DNA of 64,000 nt from Planctomycetota bacterium (lineage in GTDB: Bacteria > Planctomycetota > UBA1135 > JACQFD01), in the NCBI GenBank assembly GCA_016200225.1, contig JACQFD010000002.1, forward strand, positions 124,001 through 188,000. Reading direction: 5' to 3'. Position numbers and translations under genes: made by a program. Shown here one piece after another: positions 9,268 to 16,783 of this stretch (position 1 is its first letter; each line of letters opens with the position of its first letter). The notes below the pieces were generated by a model, which worked only from the letters and a program-made list of their open reading frames with translations, ran no database searches and had not been told where the DNA came from.

Positions 9268-9374
9268 CCCGCGTAGGGCACGCGCAGCGCAAGCGCCTTA
9301 CGACGCGAGAGCACTCCCCCCGCGCAGGGCACGCCGCGCGCGAAGCGCAAGCGCCCCGCGGCGCCAGAGCTCCC
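9268..9374. repeat. Two diverged direct repeats of about 50 bp
   Basis: Two tandem segments, about 9268-9318 and 9319-9374, share CGCG(T/C)AGGGCACGC, then GCGCAAGCGCC, then a GAGAGC/CAGAGC plus CTCCCC end. They abut the palindrome on its right side and end at the stop codon of the acyltransferase gene, and may belong to the same element. Confidence 0.55.
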
Positions 9375-9378
9375 CCTT

Positions 9379-10320
9379 TTAGAGAGGCTGCGTCTTCCAA
9401 CGGCGGTGGAACCAGAAGTACTGGCCCGGATGCAATCTTACAAATCGCTCGAGCGACTCGACGTGGAGTCTCGTAATGCGTTGAATTTCGCTGTCCATTC
9501 CCTTCGATGTGTCGGGCCAGATCGGATCGTCTACAAATCCGCGAATCTTGCCATCGCTCGTTCTGCAGCCCCACATCGGAAGCACAGGTACTCCCAATCT
9601 GTAGGCTAAATGTCCCGCGCCGGCCGAGGTCGATGCCGCGCGTCCGAAGAATGGTACAAAAACGCCCCCTTTTCTTACATTTTGATCGGAAAAAAGCGAG
9701 AGTACTCCGCCGCCTCTGATGTGTCGGACGGCGCGCAGGCCGAAGTTGCGCGTCGAGATTAGTTTAATTCGAAATCTGTTGCGAACAGTAGACGTGAAAC
9801 GCTCCGCCACCGGATTCTCGAGCGGTTTTGCTACATCTGCGAGATCGATTCCCAAACTCGCCAGGTACGCGCCGCCCCACTCCCAACTTCCGGTATGCGC
9901 GGTTACTATAATAAAACCGCGGCCCGACGATCGAAGTTCATTTAACTTTTCCACGCCATCCATCGGCTCTTCAACACCCGCGAGGATGTCCTTTTCAGAA
10001 CATCGGAACATGGCGAGCAGATCGAGAAAACCGGCGATCAGGCAAGTATAAGATTCGACGAGAATTCGCCGCCGCCCGGCGGGCGTTTCCTCGGGAAATG
10101 CAATCTTAAGATTCTCTTCGGCGACTCGTCGGCGGACGGGAATCCAGCGCACGGCCACATGTCCGAAGAACGATGCGATTCTGCTGCGAGTCTTGGACGA
10201 GAGTCGGCTAAAAACCGAGACTCCCGCGATTAATAGATTCGAAAGGAACCAGCGGTTGATGCTCGACGCAAATCTGCGCCCGACGCTTTGGAGTGGTCTG
10301 GGCGCATGGATTGGTTGCAT
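9379..10320 (-). CDS. lpxL: Lysophospholipid/lipid A acyltransferase (LpxL/HtrB family)
   Basis: 313 residues. After an N-terminal hydrophobic anchor the protein shows the acyltransferase motif TAHTGSWEWGG, with the H-x4-E pair used in catalysis, and ends with QYFWFHRRWKTQP, a C-terminal block typical of LpxL-type lipid A acyltransferases. These enzymes add a secondary acyl chain to Kdo-lipid A at the inner membrane. Together with lpxK, hldE and manC it supports an LPS-bearing outer membrane. Exact chain specificity (LpxL versus LpxM or a more distant family member) cannot be read from the sequence. Confidence 0.85.
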   Translation of the reverse strand: MQPIHAPRPLQSVGRRFASSINRWFLSNLLIAGVSVFSRLSSKTRSRIASFFGHVAVRWIPVRRRVAEENLKIAFPEETPAGRRRILVESYTCLIAGFLDLLAMFRCSEKDILAGVEEPMDGVEKLNELRSSGRGFIIVTAHTGSWEWGGAYLASLGIDLADVAKPLENPVAERFTSTVRNRFRIKLISTRNFGLRAVRHIRGGGVLSLFSDQNVRKGGVFVPFFGRAASTSAGAGHLAYRLGVPVLPMWGCRTSDGKIRGFVDDPIWPDTSKGMDSEIQRITRLHVESLERFVRLHPGQYFWFHRRWKTQPL

Positions 10321-10595
10321 AGAGGCGAATTTTCCTGCTGGTTACGCACGGGCAGGAGCTTGGACGCGGATTTTGGAATGGATGTTTTACTAAAAATCGC
10401 ATGCTCCGAGCGTGGGGGCCACTGTGATTTGCCTGCAAACGGCGTCGCCAGCGATTTATTCAAAAAAAATCGCTATTCAGATGATTCTGAACGCGTCGAC
10501 ACCGTAACAGGCGAACAAGCACAAGTCTCTCATTGCATTACCGGTTCCGATGGCCGCCGGCGTGGGCGCCAACAATTGTAAACAGGAGTTTGACG
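10321..10595. other. Divergent intergenic region
   Basis: About 275 bp between the acyltransferase and the Tat-exported protein. It contains a small hairpin, AGCGATTT...AAATCGCT near 10451-10475, and a good ribosome binding site AGGAG shortly before the ATG at 10596. No gene or RNA recognised. Confidence 0.4.
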
Positions 10596-12152
10596 ATGAA
10601 TTTTCAATCCCGCAGAGGATTTCTAGTGGAAGTCGGTCGCGGCATGATCACCGCAAGCCTCGGCCTCGCAGTCGCGGACGAGTTCGGTTTTGCACCCATG
10701 TTCGATTGGGATGATCCAAAACGTCTCGAATTTGGAACGCTCGATCCGCTCGTGACTTGCCTCGCGGAGACGCCGGCCGAAAAGTTGAATGTCGTACTAG
10801 TTGAAAAACTCCGAGCCGGGACGAGTCTGCGCGACCTCACTGCGGCGGCGGCGCTCCTGAATGCCCGAACCTTTGGAGGGCAAGACTATGTGGGTTTCCA
10901 CACGATGATGGCACTCGCGCCAGCCTATCGCATGTCGCTTGAGTCGCAAGCGCAGCGACAAGCACTACCTGTGTTGAAGGTACTATATCGAAACACGAAT
11001 CATATCCAGGAGCGCAACAAGAGCCGCGCGGATGTACTACAGACTACAACCCCCGGCGAATCCGGCACGAATCTAAAGAATGGTGAATCGTTGCGCGACG
11101 CCGTGCGCGGGAACGACCTCGAGAAAGCGGAGCGCATATTTGCAACAATTGCGGGCGGTAGTGCTTCGGATACTTTCAATGCACTGTTGCCGACGGTACA
11201 GGATGGCATCGACGTCCACCGCGTGGTCATGCCGCACAGAGTATGGGATTTGTTAGATGTGATCGGCAGTGAACATGCGCACACGCTGTTGCGCCAGTCA
11301 ATTCACTACTGTTTACAGAACGAGCCGCGCGCCTCGGAACGAAATCGTCAAGTTCGAACATTATTACCAAAACTACTTGACCAGTACTCTCTGCTTGCGA
11401 AGACTCCCGGCACTCGCATGCCCGACGACGCGGAAGTCGAGCGCCTCAGTCGATTCATTTTCGCGGGTACACCCGAGGACGCGGGCAAGCTCGCGGCGAT
11501 CGCACTCTCCGAAGGCATGTCGCCTGTCGCGGTTGGCGAAGCGATCGCACTCGCTGCAAATCAACTACTGTTGCGCGACCATGGCCGCACACAAAAGGAA
11601 GTACAGGCGGGCAAGCCGCTCGGTAGTGTACATGGCGACTCGATCGGACTGCATGCATGCGACTCCGCGAATGCATGGCGCGGCATGGCGCGCGCCGGCA
11701 ACCCCCGGAACACGTTTGCAAGTTTAATTCTAGGAGCGTGTCAAGTGGCGGTCGACCGCACTGAACGCGGCGGCGACTTCTTGAAATGGGAGCCGTGGCC
11801 GAACGCGGAGCACCTCGCAAAACTAACAGTTAAAGAACCGGATCTGTTACTTCGAGAAGCCGACGCCGCGATTCGCGCGAACGACCAGGCGCGCGCCTGC
11901 GCCGCGATTTATCGTTATGGCGAACTCGGATATCCGGAGCAAGCCGCGTTCGATCTGTTACTTCGGTTCGCCGTGAGCGAAGACGGCGCTCTCCATGCGG
12001 AAAAGTATTATCGAACCGCACGCGAAGAGTTCGCCGCGGCCCGCCCCGCGTTCCGCTGGCGCCACGCCTGCTCCCTCGCCCGCGTCACAGCGAGCGAATT
12101 CGGCCTCGCGGCGCCCGGCCACGCGCAGGCGTGTGAATTGTTGAAAGTGTGA
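10596..12152 (+). CDS. Tat-exported protein of unknown function
   Basis: 518 residues from an ATG preceded by ACAGGAG. The N-terminus reads SRRGFLVE followed by a hydrophobic segment, a twin-arginine export signal that suggests the protein folds, perhaps with a cofactor, before export. The mature part is mostly helical with many Ala and Leu and several His residues (for example VGFHTMMALAP, NTNHIQ, VHGDSIGLHACD), which could bind metal, but I recognise no named family. It stands alone in its direction before the HEPN/MNT pair. Export route is fairly sure; function unknown. Confidence 0.6.
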   Translation: MNFQSRRGFLVEVGRGMITASLGLAVADEFGFAPMFDWDDPKRLEFGTLDPLVTCLAETPAEKLNVVLVEKLRAGTSLRDLTAAAALLNARTFGGQDYVGFHTMMALAPAYRMSLESQAQRQALPVLKVLYRNTNHIQERNKSRADVLQTTTPGESGTNLKNGESLRDAVRGNDLEKAERIFATIAGGSASDTFNALLPTVQDGIDVHRVVMPHRVWDLLDVIGSEHAHTLLRQSIHYCLQNEPRASERNRQVRTLLPKLLDQYSLLAKTPGTRMPDDAEVERLSRFIFAGTPEDAGKLAAIALSEGMSPVAVGEAIALAANQLLLRDHGRTQKEVQAGKPLGSVHGDSIGLHACDSANAWRGMARAGNPRNTFASLILGACQVAVDRTERGGDFLKWEPWPNAEHLAKLTVKEPDLLLREADAAIRANDQARACAAIYRYGELGYPEQAAFDLLLRFAVSEDGALHAEKYYRTAREEFAAARPAFRWRHACSLARVTASEFGLAAPGHAQACELLKV

Positions 12153-12198
12153 GGAAAATGCCTTTCCAAACGGCACAGTGTTTGTTAGTTTTCTCGCC

Positions 12199-12603
12199 GT
12201 GACACGCGAACGATTTCTCGAACGAAAATCCGAAGTGCAAGCAAGTGTTCTCCGCCTGCTTGAGGCCGTTTCGCAGCCCGAGAGTCCGATGGTGCGAGAC
12301 GCAACAATTCAACGATTCGAATTTACATTTGAGACGACTTGGAAGACTCTGAAGCTCTATCTCGAACATCAGGGACAAGAGTGCGGAGGTCCAAGACCAA
12401 CACTAAAAAAAGCGTTTGCGGAAGGGTTGATCGCAACTCAAGACGAATCGGACGTTTGGTTTGAAATGCTCGAAGATCGCAATCTTGCGAACCACGCATA
12501 TCATGAAGCCATGGCATTGCGAATTTATCGAAACATTGTTAATAAATATACAAACCTTCTTGAGTCCATGGCCGCGCGCATCCAATCCATTTCATACAAT
12601 TGA
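12199..12603 (+). CDS. HI0074-family nucleotidyltransferase-partner (HEPN-type) protein
   Basis: About 134 residues, all helical, with IQRFEFTFETTWKTLKLYLEHQG and the closing DRNLANHAYHEAMA, both hallmarks of the HI0074/HEPN-like substrate-binding partner of minimal nucleotidyltransferases. I prefer the GTG at 12199 because family members begin close to this point; an in-frame GTG at 12178 would add seven residues. The stop overlaps the TTG start of the next gene, so the two are translationally coupled. Such pairs behave as toxin-antitoxin modules: MNT proteins can AMPylate the HEPN toxin. Confidence 0.8.
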   Translation: MTRERFLERKSEVQASVLRLLEAVSQPESPMVRDATIQRFEFTFETTWKTLKLYLEHQGQECGGPRPTLKKAFAEGLIATQDESDVWFEMLEDRNLANHAYHEAMALRIYRNIVNKYTNLLESMAARIQSISYN

Positions 12604-12944
12604 ACGACGTGATTGAGACTACCAAAAACGTTCAACTTCGCGAACAGGATTTGGCTAAACTGCGCCAGATCTTTTCGCGCTTTCCGTGGGTTTCCGAAGT
12701 GCGGGTATTCGGTTCGCGCGCCAAGGGAAACGCGCGACGTGCGTCGGATGTGGATCTGTGTGTTTCCGCGCCCGGCGTGCGCCCAACAGTGTGGTCTGAA
12801 CTGATAGAAGCTCTTGATGAGGCTCCGATTATTTATGAGTTGGAAGTCCTTCGTATGGACCAACTATCTCAAGGAGATTTCTTGTACAAGATTCTGAGGG
12901 AGGGCGTCGTTATATACACCAAACAACCCCCGTCGAAGCCATAA
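12600..12944 (+). CDS. Minimal nucleotidyltransferase (MNT) antitoxin
   Basis: 114 residues. The nucleotidyltransferase motif is complete: VFGSRAKG, then D-x-D in DVDLCV, and a third carboxylate region in IIYELEVLRMD. The TTG start overlaps the TGA of the HI0074-like gene (ATTGA). By family knowledge, MNT proteins paired with HEPN partners neutralise them by attaching AMP. Its last bases abut the next gene, whose TTG start is at 12945, so it might be cotranscribed with the candidate selenoprotein, though likely by chance. Confidence 0.82.
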   Translation: MNDVIETTKNVQLREQDLAKLRQIFSRFPWVSEVRVFGSRAKGNARRASDVDLCVSAPGVRPTVWSELIEALDEAPIIYELEVLRMDQLSQGDFLYKILREGVVIYTKQPPSKP

Positions 12945-14636
12945 TTGAACTATCGATCGCCACGCGCGATCGCACACGCCATGATATTACAATTAGCCAT
13001 CGCCGCCGCGTTTTGTGTCCTGCAAGACGCGCCATCCGAAAGCAGACCCGCCGATACCACCTCCAGCCGGCCGGCCGAAGTTCTTCCACTCAAATTGCTC
13101 TACGCCGGTAACGCGGGTACGCCCTACACGGCGTCGTGGGAGGCGTTTCTCAAACAACACGCGGCCCAAGTAAAAGTAATTTCCGGGAGCGCGCTCACGG
13201 CGGCGGCGATGGAAGGCTTCGATGTCGTCATCGTCGACGGCGAAGTCGAGTCGAAGTCGGCGAACGGCGAACCGCGCCTGAAGAGCGAGAAAATCCCACT
13301 CACGCTCAACGAGGCGCAAGGAATTCCAATGCTAATGATGGGCGGACAGGGCGGATTTCTGTCCGACGACTGGAAACTAAAACTTTCGTGGCACCACGGG
13401 TGACTATGCCTGACCCATGAGGCCGTCGTGTTATGGCCTTCCCACGCGATTTTTGCCGGTCCGTTTGCGATCCATCCTGAAATTACAAATAAGGCGACTC
13501 CCGACAATTTTAAGAAATTCAAGCCGTCCGTCGGGCCGACCGTTCCCGTTTTTACAATATTTTCAAAAAAACACGCCGAGCCCGGCCTCGTCACCGCCGA
13601 CCATGGCTTCGAAGACGCGCCGGACGCCGAACGGATCCTTGGCGGCATTAACATGAAGGGTCCCGACTATGCCGCGATCGCGCGCCACGGATCGTTTGTG
13701 ATGTGGGGATTCCATGGCTTGCCGGAGGATTTTACAGATAACGGGCGGCGACTTTTCTTGAATGCCATCGCCTATGCGCACGCGCACAAGGGACAGGTCG
13801 TCGAAACGCTGCGTTCGGTCTCCTCGCGCGCGGCGCTCGCGGAGTTTTTTACAATTTGGATGCCTTTTTACGAAAAAACCCAACAAAAGAACACATTCCA
13901 ACGCTACTGGACGGGCGAGGATCCTCCCGATTCGATCTTTGAAAATACACAAGAGGCGCTCAAGTGGGTCGCCGCGCGCGCTCCGTACTTTCATGCTCCT
14001 TCCACCGGCGACTGGGGCGATCAATTCAAAGTCTGCGTCGACGCACAATGCAAAGAATTCGGCGTGGGAAACGGCGATCCGGAGTTTCCGAAAACCATCG
14101 CCGCGAGACTTGCCAAGGATCCGAAGGACGAACTCGCGAAATTTCTTTGCGAGCGTTATTTCCCGGACGTTTCCGCCGCCGAATTTCCGGCTTGGTTCGA
14201 TAAGAATGGCGCAAAACTAATTTTTACAGAAACCGGCGGATACGTCTGGCGCGTCCGCGGCGAACGGGCACATTCGGGTCAAATGCGCGTGAAGGGCGCC
14301 GATCCCGCGGCCGATTTAGTGAGCGTCAAGGGCGAAGCCTCCGACAACTCATTACAAATCGAAGTGCGCATCAAAGACGGCTGGCATTTAACGGCTCCCG
14401 TCGCGAAGGAAGGCCAGCCGATTTCATTAAATATCCTCCCCGACTCTTCGTTTGCCGAGGCGGGGCCGATTAAATGTGAAAGCGATCAAAACGGCCAACT
14501 CACGCGATTCGCTTTGTTAACGCTTCCGCTGAAACACAAGTCGTCCGGGCGTAAACTGCGGGTCGAATTTACCTATACGGCCTGCGACGCGATGTCATGC
14601 CAGCCGCCGAAATCTTTAGTACTCGAGTGGAATTAA
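12945..14636 (+). CDS. Candidate selenoprotein: exported protein with U-x-C site and DsbD-alpha-like C-terminus
   Basis: One continuous frame, broken only by TGA at 13401-13403, spans 563 codons from TTG 12945 (551 from the ATG at 12981, which directly precedes a signal peptide and is equally plausible). Around the TGA the protein reads LSWHHG-TGA-LCLTHEAVVL, giving a U-x-C motif if TGA is selenocysteine (residue 153, or 141 from the ATG). The N-terminal half looks like a class-I glutamine-amidotransferase-like Rossmann domain (GIPMLMMGGQGG). The last 90 residues, with DGWHLTAP and YTACDAMSCQPPKS, match the DsbD N-terminal (alpha) domain, which receives electrons by thiol exchange. The stem GCCT/AGGC after TGA is a weak SECIS candidate. 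A nonsense mutation is the alternative. Confidence 0.68.
13408..13423 (+). promoter_or_regulatory. Weak SECIS candidate hairpin
   Basis: GCCT (13408-13411) and AGGC (13420-13423) flank an 8-base loop, starting five bases after the TGA. A longer alternative pairs GGGT (covering the T of TGA) with ACCC. Spacing is right for a bacterial SECIS but the stem is short. Confidence 0.25.
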
Positions 14637-15343
14637 AGGAATTCAAGCTCGCGATCGAAACCAGCGGATCGCCCGCGACGATTGCGATCGAATTCGAAGA
14701 TGGCGCGCGCAAAATGGTCGCGCTCGAAGGCCCGCGGCCCGATCTCGGGCGTGAATTGTTGCCTTCCATCGACGCGCTTTGCAAAGAATACGGCGCTAAA
14801 CCGAAAGGACTCTCGCGAGTCGTCGTCGGCCTCGGACCGGGCACATACACGGGGCTGCGAATCGGAATCGCCGCCGCGAAAACGTTAGCATTCGTATCGA
14901 AATCCCCCATCGCCGGATTTCCGTCGACGGCCGCCGCCGCCTTCGCGATTTTCAAGAATACGGCGAACGAAACAAACAATGAACCGCGGCGCGTCGCCGT
15001 TGCCATCGATGCGCTGCGCGGCGAGTTCTCCTTTGCGCTTTATGAAAGAGCGTTCGACGAACGCGGCATCGCGTTTCCGCGCGAATGCACAGCTCCTCGA
15101 ATCGTTCCCGCGTCGGCGATGGCGTCGTTGCTAATCCCCGGAGACTGGATTGCCACCGACCGCGCCGATCTCGTTCGCCTCGCCGTCGATAGTTTGTATT
15201 CGATCGCGCCGTCGACCCCCAACGCATTGTTACTACTCGAACTTGACGGCTGCGGCGTCGCGTCTCACGCGGACGTCGCGCCCCTTTATTTGCGTGCGTC
15301 GGCGGCGGAAGAAAAGGCCGCGCGCGCGAATCGTGAAATTTAA
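14627..15343 (+). CDS. tsaB: tRNA threonylcarbamoyladenosine biosynthesis protein TsaB
   Basis: 238 residues if started at the GTG 14627, giving MELKEFKLAIETSGSPATIAIE; the characteristic N-terminus of TsaB is a hydrophobic strand then (D/E)TSG, as here. An ATG at 14597 would add ten residues inside the upstream gene. The conserved VVVGLGPGTYTGLRIGIAAAKTLA block is present. TsaB is the partner that activates TsaD in making the universal t6A37 of ANN-decoding tRNAs. The start overlaps the end of the candidate selenoprotein gene, so translation may be coupled. Strong assignment. Confidence 0.9.
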   Translation: MELKEFKLAIETSGSPATIAIEFEDGARKMVALEGPRPDLGRELLPSIDALCKEYGAKPKGLSRVVVGLGPGTYTGLRIGIAAAKTLAFVSKSPIAGFPSTAAAAFAIFKNTANETNNEPRRVAVAIDALRGEFSFALYERAFDERGIAFPRECTAPRIVPASAMASLLIPGDWIATDRADLVRLAVDSLYSIAPSTPNALLLLELDGCGVASHADVAPLYLRASAAEEKAARANREI

Positions 15344-15404
15344 CAAAAAAAAATTTTAGAATTTTGTTTGGAATCGCCGCGAAAACCATATTGTTCGCGG
15401 TCCA

Positions 15405-16682
15405 ATGATTTCGGAACGCGCGTGGGCTGAAATCGATCTCGGAGCCCTTCGCCACAATATCTCTGTTATTCGTAGCAAAATCGCGCCGACGACGGACATC
15501 ATGCTCGTCATCAAGGCCGACGCGTACGGCCACGGAATGAAAACGGTCGCGATGGCCGCGCAGAATTGTGATATTCATTCCTTCGGCGTCCGCGATTCAT
15601 CTGAAGCATTACAATTGCGCGAACTCGGGGTGCGCCAGAGAATCTTAATTCTCGGAACCGCGATCGAATCGGAACTCGAGCGTTGTCTCGAATCGGGGAT
15701 CGAAATCGCGATTCATACTAATGATCGCGTCCGGGCGCTTCGCAATCTCGTCCGCCGCGGCCGCTCGCGTTTGCCGGGAAAACCGCGCGTGCATTTAAAC
15801 GTCGACACCGGTATGGGACGCCTCGGGATGCCGATCGATTCGGCGCCGAAAGTGCTCGATTCTCTATTGGCCGCGCGACACGAGATCGAACTCGTCGGCA
15901 TCATGACGCACCTCGCACGGCCCGAAGGCGCCGGCCATCCGTTTACATTGGAACAGCACGCGCGATTTGCAAAATTCCTCGACGGCGCGCGATCGCGCGG
16001 AATCCGCTTTGCTAATGAAAATCGGGGACAAACAACGTTTGTCCCCGAGGAAGGAAACGGCTCGGTGCGCGTGCATATTGCAAATAGCGCCGCGGTTTTC
16101 TCGGGCCTCGGACCGCTTCCGGGCTTCGACCTCGGCGGCGACATCGTGCGACCCGGAATTGCAGCATACGGAGTCATGCCGCACGACATCCCGGGAGCGG
16201 AATTGTTACAACCCGTGATGTCGCTCCGCACGCAGATCGCGTTCTTAAAGGATATTCCGAAGGGCACGTCGGTGAGCTACGGACAGGAATGGACGGCGCA
16301 CGTCAAATCGCGCATTGCTACCATTCCGATCGGTTATTTCGACGGCATTCCGTGGCGCCTCCGCGGAAAAGGGGTCGTGCTGATTCATGGAAAACGCGCA
16401 CCCATCGTCGGCCGCATCACGATGGATTACGTAATGGTCGATATTACAAAAATCCCGAACGCGCAGGTCGGCGACACGGTCACGTTTTTCGGAAAAGATG
16501 GAAACGAAACGCTCCCGGTCGAAGAAATCGCTCACGCGGTCGACACGATTCCGTATGAAATCACGTGTGCCGTCGGATCGCGCGTGAAGCGCGTCCCCGT
16601 TGGCGCTTGGACGGAAAACAATCGCCTCGAAGTCGCTCGCGCAGCGCCGCCGCCGCTCACCGTTCCGATGTCGATAGGTTAA
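15405..16682 (+). CDS. alr: Alanine racemase, with an in-frame palindromic-repeat insertion
   Basis: 425 residues. The PLP lysine lies in VIKADAYGHG near residue 43, followed by the fold-III barrel (HLNVDTGMGRLG, ANSAA) and the C-terminal catalytic tyrosine region (VSYGQEW, ATIPIGYFDGIPWRL). It makes D-alanine for peptidoglycan. Oddly, between RGIRFA and VRVHIANSAA about fifteen extra residues are encoded by a segment containing a perfect 11-bp-stem palindrome (16023-16047), which most family members lack. The extra loop lies near the surface before the ANS motif and probably does not destroy activity. Enzyme identity is sure. Confidence 0.92.
   Translation: MISERAWAEIDLGALRHNISVIRSKIAPTTDIMLVIKADAYGHGMKTVAMAAQNCDIHSFGVRDSSEALQLRELGVRQRILILGTAIESELERCLESGIEIAIHTNDRVRALRNLVRRGRSRLPGKPRVHLNVDTGMGRLGMPIDSAPKVLDSLLAARHEIELVGIMTHLARPEGAGHPFTLEQHARFAKFLDGARSRGIRFANENRGQTTFVPEEGNGSVRVHIANSAAVFSGLGPLPGFDLGGDIVRPGIAAYGVMPHDIPGAELLQPVMSLRTQIAFLKDIPKGTSVSYGQEWTAHVKSRIATIPIGYFDGIPWRLRGKGVVLIHGKRAPIVGRITMDYVMVDITKIPNAQVGDTVTFFGKDGNETLPVEEIAHAVDTIPYEITCAVGSRVKRVPVGAWTENNRLEVARAAPPPLTVPMSIG
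16023..16047. repeat. REP-like palindrome inserted inside alr
   Basis: CGGGGACAAAC and GTTTGTCCCCG are perfect inverted 11-mers separated by AAC. The unit is translated in frame as part of a short insertion in alanine racemase. GGGGACA-type palindromes are common mobile REP-like units in several phyla. Confidence 0.7.
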
Positions 16683-16783
16683 CGGTCCATCGGCTGAACA
16701 ATTGGCGGGAATTGCGGTGATCCGCATCGGCGTCGAATGCCGGCCTCTTCGGTAGAATCGGCAGTACCGTTCCCAAAAGAAAC

